48,204 nucleotides of DNA from Actinomadura sp. GC306 (lineage in GTDB: Bacteria; Actinomycetota; Actinomycetes; Streptosporangiales; Streptosporangiaceae): the NCBI RefSeq assembly GCF_004348665.1, contig NZ_SMKM01000018.1, forward strand, positions 1 through 48,204. The letters run 5' to 3'. Made by a program: the position numbers and the translations under genes. The number at the start of each line of letters is the position of its first letter. Position 1 is the stretch's first letter. Below, one piece after another: positions 27,708 to 35,647 of the stretch. The notes below the pieces were generated by a model. The model saw nothing but the letters and a program-made list of their open reading frames with translations, searched no databases and was not told where the DNA came from.

Positions 27708-28271
27708 TTAGGCCTCCGGGGTGTTCGTGTGACGGAAGCGGATCGGGCTGTGCTGTTCGCTGGTGGGAGGCCGTTCGATGAACGTGAAATCGCTGATCGG
27801 TCTCGGGAAGTCTTCGGCCGCCGCGGCTACGCCAGCATCTTGATCGCTTGCCCAGCGTTGAGTTGTGAACGCCGACTCTCGTTGGGAGGGGCGAGAGTGG
27901 ACAGCGTTGATGGCGGCGTGTGCCTCGTTGAGGGCCGTGCAGAGTGCTTGGGTGTGGTGCCTTGCATCGGCCAGGGCTTGGCCGTGGCGGCTCAGTACGT
28001 CGGTGAGGTCTTCGCCGTGGTCGTGGCCGAGTCGGCCAGCCTGGAGTTCGCGCAGGAAGAAGCGGTTGACCTGATCGAGCGCCTGGTTGAGGCCATAGGT
28101 GGCTGCGCTGAGGTTGCCGAGGATGGCGTACGCGGTGGAGGGCTGAGTGAGGCTGGGTGGGCCAGCCGTGGCGTAGTTGAGCTGTCGGACGTGTTCGTAC
28201 AGGTTGGCTGCGAGTTGGACGGTCTCGTCGTCATTACCAGCGGCGGCGGGGGCCGGCGTGTAGTCGCTCAT
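27708..28271 (-). CDS. Hypothetical protein of the mobilisation region
   Basis: The 187-aa protein is mostly helical in the middle (LYEHVRQLNYATAG, GLNQALDQVNRFFLRELQAG, GQALADARHHTQALCTALNE), with disordered ends. It is not recognised, but helical proteins of this kind commonly sit between relaxase and excisionase genes in actinobacterial elements. ATG start; it is followed after 2 bp by the excisionase-like gene. The 225 bp upstream separate it from the relaxase end and hold no clear gene. Confidence 0.65.
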   Translation of the reverse strand: MSDYTPAPAAAGNDDETVQLAANLYEHVRQLNYATAGPPSLTQPSTAYAILGNLSAATYGLNQALDQVNRFFLRELQAGRLGHDHGEDLTDVLSRHGQALADARHHTQALCTALNEAHAAINAVHSRPSQRESAFTTQRWASDQDAGVAAAAEDFPRPISDFTFIERPPTSEQHSPIRFRHTNTPEA

Positions 28272-28496
28272 GTGGGTGTGTCCTCGTGAATGTGGATCCC
28301 GTGCTCGGGCTGTGGTCGGTCATGGCTTCGCCTTTCTCGTGCGGCGGGGAAGATGTGGCTCAGGTTCGCGGTCTCGGACGCTGCGCCCGTGTACTGCTTG
28401 CACATCGTTGAGACTGTTTACGCTCCGTTAGTATGCGCCTGCGTTGATCATTACGCCACTACTGCGTCCGGCGTGGCGTCCGGTCTTACTGTCGGG

Positions 28497-30038
28497 CTAC
28501 CACGATGGACCGCGGCGGCGATGCGAGCCAGGTTGCGGGGGCGTGGGCCTGACGGGTTGGCCCTGGTAATCGCTCAACTGATGGCCGAGGGGTATCGGGA
28601 AGCCAGTGGCGGCGAGACGCGCGGCGTTCTGCTCGGCCGTGGGATTCGGGGGCGTCCTTGGAAACGTCGGGGACGGCAGTCGTGGCGTGTGCCGGCTGAC
28701 GCTGGTGAGCTGGGCGGCAGCTTTTCGGGCAGCAGCGGCCTGGGCGTCACGCTGCTGCAGCTGCCGGAACTCCGCGACCGCCTCGATGAGGGCTGCCAAC
28801 TGCACGATGAGATGGAGCAGGACTCCAGCGAAGCTCGGGCGGTGACCACGTCGTCCCCGGATCTCGGATAGGGCCAGCGCGCGGGCAACCGTGCGGAGGT
28901 TTGTTCCGTAGGGCGTGTGCGGTGGCTGGTATCCGTAGGGCTCGCGGGCTGCCCGGTCGTAGAAGTCGGCGGCCTCCGCGAGTTCTCGGTTGCCGGTGAT
29001 GGCCGCGGTGACGTTGAGGACGTCGGCAGCTGCGGCGGCCACGTCGGCGCGGACTCTCGGGTCTTGGATGTGACGCATCTGCCAGGTGGCTGTGGCGGCG
29101 GCTCGGGCGGCCTGCTGGTAGGCCGCGGATCTTTCCTGATGGGTCAGCTCTCCTCTGTAGAAGGTGTGTTGGTGGAACGGGTTGCTTTCTTGTGAAGCTG
29201 ACCAGCGGTGACGGAGTTTGGGGAGGGTGAGGTTGGCGGCGAGTCTGCCTCCGGAGAACCAGACCGGTTGACCTTCTTGGTTGGTGTGGTGCGGAAGGGC
29301 GACGGCGTAACCGGTGATCTCTCCAGGGTTGCGGGTGCTCTCTCGGGTCTTGACCAGTACTCCAGCGTCTCCGAGGGCGGCGAAGAAGTCTGCTTCGTTC
29401 TGTGCTCCGGCGGCTGCAGCGGCCACGCGCCGGCGGAGGGTGGAGCGGGGTGGCTCCGGCCAGTTCTAGCGGTCGGTGAGTTCCTTCTCGGCTCGGGTCG
29501 GTCGGGGTGCTGCTGTACGGTCGGCGGGGGCGGTCCGGGTGAGGCCGTAGCGTTCCTCAACCATGTGGCAGGCGTCGGCGACCTTGTAGTAGTCGCGGTG
29601 GACGTTGGGGTTGCGCCCGTCCTCGCGGGCCAGGACGACGGCCAAGTGGATGTGGTCGTCGGCGTGCCTCACGGCGATCCAGCGGCATGCCTGGTCGTCG
29701 CCTCGTGGGGCGAATCCGGTTTGGTGCATCACCTCCTCGGCGATGTCGGCCCATTCGTCGTCCGACAGGGTTCGGTCTGTGGGGGCCGCTCGGACCGAGC
29801 ACTGCCAGACCGGCGAGGTCAGTGGCGTGTGCCGGAGGGTGTCGAGTGGGGAGGTCATGACACCGACCAGGTGGCGGAAGTCCCGATGGCCTCTGGCATC
29901 GAGACCGGGTTCCAGGGCCATGGGGAGCCGGAACCCGGCGACGATGTGGGGATCGACGTGCTCGTTGCGGGTGCCGGGGCCGTAGAGGTAGGACAGCAGC
30001 CTTGCGAGGTTCTCGCCTCGGGTTACTTTGCCGATCAA
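28497..30038 (-). pseudogene. Relaxase (MobA-like) interrupted by an in-frame TAG
   Basis: A 513-codon reading frame encodes an actinobacterial relaxase but is split by TAG at 29466-29468 (codon 191). The first part (29466-30038, 190 aa) starts MIGKVTRGENLARLLSYLYG, with candidate catalytic Tyr17/Tyr19, and carries the three-His metal motif in VRHADDHIHLAVVLA. The second part continues in the same frame without a gap (PRSTLRRRVAAAAAG, STRNPGEITGYAVALP, GRLAANLTLPKLRHRW). A GTG at 29426 could restart it. The catalytic domain may still be made. A sequencing error, a real amber mutation or readthrough cannot be told apart here. The gene overlaps mobC by 4 bp. Confidence 0.82.
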
Positions 30039-30463
30039 CGCAGGAGCCGGCCGATCTCAACGGACCAGGTGTCCACTCTGCGGAGGACGTTTTCCAGATA
30101 CGACAATGCGGCGGGCAGTTCGCAGGGCACCTGTCCCGTCGTGTTCGCTATGCGCGCCAGCTGATTGAGGTTCACGCCGATTCGGTTCAGCTGTCGCGCG
30201 ATGCCGCGCAGTTCTTCGCAGAGTTCCGCGGTTGGTTGCTGTCCTAATTCGTGCTGGCGAATGGCTGCCTGTACGGTCTGGGTAATGAAGGTGCCGTAGG
30301 CGGCTCCTGCTCGCTGGGCTGCCGCGCAGATTTCCTCGTACTCCTGGTCGCTGACTCGGAACCTCATCTCCCGGTCCCGTCGGCGTCCTCCGCCGAGCTG
30401 CGAACGTCGCTGGAGCTTGCGTGGCTGGTTGAGCTGCGCCTCGCTCGTGACTGCACCTCCCAT
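30035..30463 (-). CDS. mobC: MobC-like relaxosome protein
   Basis: The 142-aa protein matches the MobC family in layout: basic N terminus (KLQRRSQLGGGRRRDREMRF), then RFRVSDQEYEEICAAAQRAG as the ribbon-helix-helix-like segment, and the terminal signature IARQLNRIGVNLNQLARIAN. MobC proteins bind oriT and help the relaxase open it. I start it at ATG 30463; a longer frame exists but runs through the hairpins of the candidate oriT. The stop overlaps the relaxase ATG by 4 bp. Confidence 0.85.
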   Translation of the reverse strand: MGGAVTSEAQLNQPRKLQRRSQLGGGRRRDREMRFRVSDQEYEEICAAAQRAGAAYGTFITQTVQAAIRQHELGQQPTAELCEELRGIARQLNRIGVNLNQLARIANTTGQVPCELPAALSYLENVLRRVDTWSVEIGRLLR

Positions 30464-30489
30464 CAACTCGACCAGGACCGCGCCCGGTC

Positions 30490-30540
30490 CCGCACCACAG
30501 TGCGGTGGATTTCCATGAATCCACAACGTGTCGCGACACG
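30490..30540 (-). other. Candidate oriT: three adjacent palindromes upstream of mobC
   Basis: Three inverted repeats follow one another: CCGCAC-4-GTGCGG (30490-30505), GTGGATT-6-AATCCAC (30505-30524) and the 14-bp palindrome CGTGTCGCGACACG (30527-30540). They lie 27 bp before the mobC start, the usual place of oriT in MobC-relaxase modules. They could also act as an operator for mobC autoregulation. Confidence 0.5.
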
Positions 30541-31049
30541 GTCCTACCTTGCAGCCTCTAAACAGCGCGGCACCCAAACTGTGCCAGCGCATCCCACTCA
30601 AGCTCTTACGCTGCGGCGGCGGGCGGCGGCGGACCGCAGAGTTACGGATAGGCCATCTCAAAGAAGGGCCATCAGCAGGTTACTCCCTCGACCGAGTAGC
30701 TCAATTACAACTCGCCGCCACGTCTCACTGGAGCCTGCGTAATACCCGAAAGGAGGACGACTCTCGGTGTAGGGCCGGAAGGGGGAAGATCTGCCTGTGA
30801 CTCCCATCCATACGACTGCTGGAGAGGTCAGGCGGGCCAGATCGTTGAGCAGGGCGGGCAGCCCTGAGCCGAACTTGGCTGCTCGCTCGAGCCTCCCAGC
30901 CGGATGGCGTCGAGTACCTCGTCGGCGACTGCGAAGGCACCGCCCCTCACAGCCGTGGCCCTCTTCCTCCGGCTCGAACCTCGCGGCGCCTCATGGCTGC
31001 AGACAATCACGAGCAAGAGGGCGCCGTTGACACTGCCATCGGTGTCGCT
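30541..31049. other. Intergenic region, no gene recognised
   Basis: About 500 bp between the candidate oriT and the next gene. Short frames on both strands lack ribosome binding sites and recognisable sequence. A minus-strand fragment around 30820-30920 (KFGSGLPALLNDLARLTSP) looks protein-like and may be a decayed gene end. Confidence 0.4.
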
Positions 31050-31523
31050 TCAGCGGACGGGAGGCGCCAGGTGCGGTGGGCCTCGCATGATCCGGCGGAA
31101 ACCGACCAGGAGCCAGCCGAGGAGGCTGCGCCGGCGGCGTGGCTCCGGGTCGGCAGGCCAGAACTGATCCCTTGCGGGAGGCACCTTCCTTTTCGGCGTG
31201 TCCCAGGTGCCGTCGAGCGCCCGAGGTGGTGATACCTCGTGCTGGACGTGGAGGCTTCTAACGCTCCGGAGAGCCCGGCATTCGAAGATCGAGTCGATGC
31301 GTCGGGCGAGATCAGAGGCGTTCTTCGCCTCAACCAGGTGATCGGGCAGCAAGGCCCAAAGGGAGCCGGTGTACTCGCCCCAGTAGATGCACATGCCGGG
31401 GTAGCGTCGCCGCAGGGCTTCCACAGCCTGGTCGAGATCGGCTTCCTCTGCCAGGCCGTGGTTCCACACGACGGCAGCGTCGGGGAGGCCGCTGAGTCGG
31501 GCAGCGTACTCACAGTAAGTCAC
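31050..31523 (-). CDS. Unknown protein with WGEYTGSxWALLPD motif (island copy)
   Basis: The 157-aa protein has a central conserved stretch, YPGMCIYWGEYTGSLWALLP followed by DHLVEAKNASDLARRID. The same stretch appears in a second gene outside the island (42763-43239). Upstream of it AVEALRRRY suggests a small alpha/beta fold, and the C terminus is basic (RRRRSLLGWLL). I start it at GTG 31523, preceded by GGAGGTGA with seven bases between; the frame is open further. It lies downstream of an ATP-binding protein on the same strand, as its paralogue does. Function unknown; the constant pairing suggests a two-protein unit. Confidence 0.7.
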   Translation of the reverse strand: MTYCEYAARLSGLPDAAVVWNHGLAEEADLDQAVEALRRRYPGMCIYWGEYTGSLWALLPDHLVEAKNASDLARRIDSIFECRALRSVRSLHVQHEVSPPRALDGTWDTPKRKVPPARDQFWPADPEPRRRRSLLGWLLVGFRRIMRGPPHLAPPVR

Positions 31524-31703
31524 AACGTCACCTCCAGAGCGAACGCGGCAGGCGCGCTCGTCAGGTGATGGATGGCCAGGACGGCCGAATGGGGTGTCGT
31601 GCGGCCGGTGGATTCCGGGGGAACAGACCACCGACCGCACGACTGGCCGACCAGGACGGTCGGCGAAGGACGCGCACCAGGGGGTGCAGCGCGCGTCCTG
31701 GTC

Positions 31704-32273
31704 TCAGTGGTTGATCAGGGCCCAGGCGGCGTGGCCGTCGGCGCGGTCGTCCTGACCGGTCTCGTCGGCGTGCGCGTCGGCGAGAATCAATCCGCGTCCG
31801 TGCTCGGCGGGGTCGACTTCCTCATCAGTGCGGACGGGGACAGGGCCGTCGTCCAGCACCGTGAGGAGCGTCTGCCGGTTGCCGATGAGGAGTTCGACTC
31901 TGATGCGGCCACCAGGTGCGCCACTGGCCGAGTGCCAGACGGCATTGGTGCCGTATTCGCTGACGATCAGTTCGAACGCCTCGGCAAGCCGTGGCTCTGC
32001 TGACAGGAGCAGACGGACCCATCGGCGCAGAAGAGGTACCGCGTCGGCCACGCCCGGCGTGTCTATGCGCCACAGATGATCGTCTCTGCCTGCCTTGATC
32101 CTCGCTCCGAAATCGGAGACTTGGCGCACCGCCGGCCCTCTGGAGATGGCCAGGGAGCCGTCCACGTCCGTCCTAGCGGGCGGTTCGCTACGGCCCGGCG
32201 GCTCGGCTGCGCATGAGAGACCCTCAGCGCTCTGGAGGATAGGCGGTGTCACGGCCCTCAGAGCTATCCTCAT
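31704..32273 (-). CDS. ATP-binding protein of the anti-sigma (HATPase_c) type, island copy
   Basis: The 189-aa protein has GHKL-type ATP-binding motifs: N-box EAFELIVSEYGTNAVWHS, G1 LLTVLDDGPVP, and G2 EHGRGLILADAHAD. It has no sensor or membrane part, as in RsbW-like regulators that are abundant in streptomycetes and relatives. ATG 32273 is preceded by AGGGAGG with a good spacing. It is divergent from an XRE gene across a 310-bp region, and upstream of the unknown WGEYTGS protein. Targets are unknown; an anti-sigma or anti-anti-sigma role is inferred from the family. Confidence 0.78.
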   Translation of the reverse strand: MRIALRAVTPPILQSAEGLSCAAEPPGRSEPPARTDVDGSLAISRGPAVRQVSDFGARIKAGRDDHLWRIDTPGVADAVPLLRRWVRLLLSAEPRLAEAFELIVSEYGTNAVWHSASGAPGGRIRVELLIGNRQTLLTVLDDGPVPVRTDEEVDPAEHGRGLILADAHADETGQDDRADGHAAWALINH

Positions 32274-32584
32274 CCATACCTCCCTTTTGTGGGTGAGGCC
32301 GTGTGGCCGGGCGAGGGGCTGCAATCCATAGCCCGGCCACACGGAGACTTCTTGGCACACAGAGCCACCGTGCGTCGGCTCCTCTGAAGCTCTGACGAAC
32401 CTCTTGGCCACCGACGCGAACCAACTCGCCACCTTGTTCGACTGTGGTCACTTGGTCGCTCTCCGTGTTGCCATGACATAGTGACTCTGTACAGTTCATG
32501 ATCACAATCACCTCGACCAGATTTGTTGACGAATTGCTGCGACCACTTCACCCAGGACGCAGAGGGGAAGGCAGACTGCCACTC

Positions 32585-33436
32585 ATGGTCCAGCCGCATA
32601 GCCCGACGGTTCGTGGCCGTCGCCTCGCCAGAGAACTTCGCGAACTACGCGAACGGGCCCAATTGCGTCCGGACGATGTTGCTCAACGCCTTGGCTGGAG
32701 CCGCCAGAAGGTAATGCGGATCGAGCGGGCCCTCACCAAGGCCAGCGGCAATGACCTCAGCGCGATCATGGATCTCTACGGTGTCATCAGTCCCGAGCGT
32801 GATGCTCTGCTCCAGCTCGCCAAGGATGCTTGGAAGCGAGGCTGGTGGACTGCCTACCGCGACATCTTCACCGGCACGTACCTGTCCCTGGAGGACGAGG
32901 CTTCCCAGATTCGCGAATGGCAGCCCCAGGTGGTTCCGGGTCTGCTCCAGACGCCCGATTACGCACGCGAAGTCGTGATGGCCTTCACGTCGGACACCGC
33001 AGACATCGAGCGTCGCGTTGCCGCACGGATGACCAGGCGCTCAATCCTGAGTCGCCCGAGCGCTCCTGACCTCCACGTCATCCTCGACGAGGCCATCTTG
33101 CATCGCAGGATGGGTGGCGCCGAGACGATGCGGGGCCAGTTCGATTCGCTACTCGCCGATGCGCGGCGCCCGCATGTGAACCTCCAGGTGCTCCCGTTCG
33201 CCCGTGGCAGGCATCCGGGCCTCAACGGAGACTTCGTCGTCCTGACGTTCGAGGTAGGCGTAGACCCCGACATCGCCTACCTCGAGACCCCGGGCGGCGA
33301 CATCTACCTGGAGTCCGAAGAGGACGTCAGTCGCCGTAGGGTGGTCTTCGACGAACTATCCGAAATGGCATTGTCTCCAGACGAATCACGGGCGCGCATC
33401 GAACGTGCCGCAAGGGAGATCACCGGAGATGGCTAG
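32585..33436 (+). CDS. XRE-family regulator with DUF5753 domain (island copy)
   Basis: The 283-aa protein starts MVQPHSPTVRGRRLARELRE. The N-terminal helix-turn-helix runs to LGWSRQKVMRIERALTKAS. The DUF5753 part includes YLSLEDEASQIREWQPQVVP, GLLQTPDYAREVVMAF and VNLQVLPFARGRHPGLNGDF. A longer frame (32498) exists, but homology starts at 32585. It overlaps the downstream DUF397 gene; such XRE/DUF397 pairs are frequent in these bacteria and in streptomycetes often affect development or antibiotic production. A second pair lies outside the island at 45383-46454. Confidence 0.88.
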   Translation: MVQPHSPTVRGRRLARELRELRERAQLRPDDVAQRLGWSRQKVMRIERALTKASGNDLSAIMDLYGVISPERDALLQLAKDAWKRGWWTAYRDIFTGTYLSLEDEASQIREWQPQVVPGLLQTPDYAREVVMAFTSDTADIERRVAARMTRRSILSRPSAPDLHVILDEAILHRRMGGAETMRGQFDSLLADARRPHVNLQVLPFARGRHPGLNGDFVVLTFEVGVDPDIAYLETPGGDIYLESEEDVSRRRVVFDELSEMALSPDESRARIERAAREITGDG

Positions 33437-33740
33437 CGTCACCCCCCGCACATGGCGTCGCTCTTCCTACAGCACCAGCGGCGAGAACTGCGTGGAAGTC
33501 ACTGCCTTGGCGCCTGGGCTCGAGGATCAAGACTCCAGCCAGGGCTCTTGGATGAAGAGCAGCCGCAGCCAGCAAACGACTGATCAGTGCGTCGAGCTTG
33601 CGAGCGTCAGTGGCTACGCAGCCGTGCGGGACTCCAAGGATCCGGAAGGCCCCAAACTCATCCTTGAAGATCGGGCATGGCAGGAACTCAGGCGTCAGAT
33701 CAAGGCCGGCGCTTTCGATGAGGCGAGGTCTGCCACGTAG
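33429..33740 (+). CDS. Double DUF397 protein
   Basis: The 103-aa protein contains two DUF397 units: WRRSSYSTSGENCVEVTAL near the N terminus and WMKSSRSQQTTDQCVELASV in the middle. Only the second keeps the full end of the domain, GYAAVRDSKDPEGPKLILED. The ATG overlaps the XRE stop region, with GGGAG upstream. DUF397 proteins are small partners of the XRE/DUF5753 regulators; a double-unit form is less common than the 60-70-aa single form. Confidence 0.85.
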   Translation: MASVTPRTWRRSSYSTSGENCVEVTALAPGLEDQDSSQGSWMKSSRSQQTTDQCVELASVSGYAAVRDSKDPEGPKLILEDRAWQELRRQIKAGAFDEARSAT

Positions 33741-33910
33741 CGCGGTCATCTCGCAGGATGCGCGAACGCCGTCCTCGGCCAAGTGCGGGTCCAGGGCTCG
33801 TCACGCCCATCCAGCGTAGGCACTTGCATAGCGGAGAAACTCGGACGCAGGTCGTTCAGGAGGCCACCTCGGCATGTCGTAAGGGCGGACCGAGCATTCG
33901 CTGGACTGCT

Positions 33911-34537
33911 CTACGGGGCGATGGTGTCGGTGTACGCCGCGTCTACCTCGGCAGTGAAGGTGTCCTCAGCATCGTCGCCGTCGGTGATGGAGACGCGGGA
34001 TTGGCGGCTTCGGGTCCAGAAGGCGCGCATGTCCGGGCTGGTCATGAGGAACCGCAGGGCGTTGCGGAGTTCTGGGAGCTCGATCGTGTGAGTCTCGTAG
34101 GCGACCTTCTGGAGGTTGAGGATCAGGTTGCAGTAGTGGTCCTTGCGGGTCGTTTGCTCACCGGGGGCGGGGGCTGGCCAGACCGAGAGAAGTTCGCTGT
34201 CCTCGATGGCCATCTTGATCAGGTCGGTGTGCAGCTCGCGCATCGCGAGTTCGCTGCTGCGCAGTTGCTCCTCCTGGGCGATCCTCAGCTCTTCACGCTG
34301 GTTTCGCAGCTCACGGCCCTGCATCAGGAGCGCGGCGGTGATGCCCAGGAATGCGGCACCGGAGAAGAAGACCGCGACCGGGCTGACCGCCTGGCCAATG
34401 TCCGACCAGCGCGCCAACTCGTCGTCCTCCAACCGAAGCAGGAGAAGAACCGGGACGAGGACGCAGAGGACCACGATGAGGAGCCCCGCGCTGATCGCGA
34501 GACCCGTGGGGAGGGCGCGCCTCATTCTGCCTGTCAT
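33911..34537 (-). CDS. DUF6082-type membrane protein
   Basis: The 208-aa protein has two transmembrane helices at the N terminus (LPTGLAISAGLLIVVLCVLV then VAVFFSGAAFLGITAALLM), followed by a charged coiled-coil (GRELRNQREELRIAQEEQLR) and a helical domain with SELLSVWPAP and YCNLILNLQKVAYE. This layout matches the DUF6082 family of actinobacteria. No enzymatic motif. It is the last gene of a minus-strand group with the DUF6879 gene, 12 bp away. Confidence 0.75.
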   Translation of the reverse strand: MTGRMRRALPTGLAISAGLLIVVLCVLVPVLLLLRLEDDELARWSDIGQAVSPVAVFFSGAAFLGITAALLMQGRELRNQREELRIAQEEQLRSSELAMRELHTDLIKMAIEDSELLSVWPAPAPGEQTTRKDHYCNLILNLQKVAYETHTIELPELRNALRFLMTSPDMRAFWTRSRQSRVSITDGDDAEDTFTAEVDAAYTDTIAP

Positions 34538-34549
34538 GGCACCGCCATG

Positions 34550-35146
34550 TTAGGCGCGGGATGTGTCCGGAATGCCTTCCAGTGGCCGCATCTGCTCGCC
34601 GCGGGTGCGCAAGTCGTCGGCGATGTCCGCCAGGGCGTGCAGCGTCTCTCGGTGATGAGTGAGCCAGCCGCCGGTCTGGTGGCCGACCGGGCCAGGTCCG
34701 TAGTCGTGGATGAGGGCGGTGTGGGAGTCGAACAACAGGAAGTCGAAGTAGCTCTCCACGGGAGACGGCGGCACGAAGAACTCGATGTCTTCTCCCAGCC
34801 GGCTCCGCACCTCATAGTTGATCATTTCGTAGTGCAGGTAGTCGGTGAGCGGGTAGGCGAGCAGCCGCACCCGGGTGAACTGCAGGTTCCGGGACCTCAC
34901 CTCATCGCGAAGAGGCTGGTCCCCCATCGCCTCTTCCTGTAGAAGGCGGCGGGCCAGCGCGGCGTCGCCCGCCTGGAATGCCTCCTGCGATTGGACACCG
35001 TCGGCCTCACGGTATGCCTGCCAGCACTCCAACTTGAGGAAACGCCGCTCGGTGCGTGCCCATGCCTCACCGAACGACTCCAGAAAGCCTTCCAGGGTGA
35101 GCCGTTCGCTGCCGTCCAGTGCCCACGGAGGCGGTTGATGCATCAT
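34550..35146 (-). CDS. DUF6879 family protein
   Basis: The 198-aa protein has family features: LTLEGFLESFGEAWARTERR, FLKLECWQAYRE, VRSRNLQFTRVRLLAYPLTD, and EFFVPPSPVESYFDFLLFDS. DUF6879 proteins are small cytoplasmic proteins often near XRE regulators in actinobacteria; function unknown. Start ATG 35146 overlaps the upstream stop (ATGATGA); 35143 is an equal choice. Probably co-transcribed with the 104-aa gene upstream and the DUF6082 gene downstream. Confidence 0.8.
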   Translation of the reverse strand: MMHQPPPWALDGSERLTLEGFLESFGEAWARTERRFLKLECWQAYREADGVQSQEAFQAGDAALARRLLQEEAMGDQPLRDEVRSRNLQFTRVRLLAYPLTDYLHYEMINYEVRSRLGEDIEFFVPPSPVESYFDFLLFDSHTALIHDYGPGPVGHQTGGWLTHHRETLHALADIADDLRTRGEQMRPLEGIPDTSRA

Positions 35147-35457
35147 TCGTCCGGGATGTCTTTCTTCGCGGCGATGAGAGTGGTGCGTGTGATTCGAACG
35201 ATGCGTTCGTTCGGTGCACACCGGGCGTCTTTCAGCGGATTCGACCCAAGCTCTTCGGTAATGTCGACACCGATGACCGCGAATGCGCCATCACTGAGAG
35301 TGAGAATATCAGGGGAGCCGGTCGTCGAGGTCGTGTCACCGCGCTCAGCAGGCGTTTTGCCGAGCCGACCGGTCACCTTCATGCGAACCTCCTGGATAGA
35401 AGCCACCGACGCCCCTACCCGAGCCACATCCCGAAGAAACGCTTGTCGCAAGTTCAT
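35143..35457 (-). CDS. Hypothetical protein, 104 aa
   Basis: Not recognised. The N-terminal half is basic and polar (MNLRQAFLRDVARVGASVAS); the C-terminal half has alternating hydrophobic residues that suggest strands (DGAFAVIGVDI, ERIVRITRTTLIAA). No signal peptide or membrane segment. Translationally coupled to the DUF6879 gene, so likely a partner of it. The ATG has no strong Shine-Dalgarno sequence. Confidence 0.6.
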   Translation of the reverse strand: MNLRQAFLRDVARVGASVASIQEVRMKVTGRLGKTPAERGDTTSTTGSPDILTLSDGAFAVIGVDITEELGSNPLKDARCAPNERIVRITRTTLIAAKKDIPDE

Positions 35458-35647
35458 GGCCTGATGGGGCCAACTGGAGTATGCAATACGAAGAAGCGAT
35501 CAGCAGGTATCGGGCGATACAATAGCCATAAAGTCGATTGACCCGAATTCCTGATCAGGCACAAGGCGTTCTGGTGTGCGGGTCGAAGGCGTCCGTTCCC
35601 AAGACCTTGGCCTGGGTACGGCCCTCGAACGGGTAGGCGCCGTACGG

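Noticed and set aside
28290..28871. Plus-strand frame of 193 codons
   Set aside because: It is the antisense shadow of the relaxase C-terminal part.
33758..34942. 394-codon plus-strand frame across the DUF6082 and DUF6879 genes
   Set aside because: It is an antisense frame in high-GC DNA; the minus-strand genes have clear domains and membrane helices.
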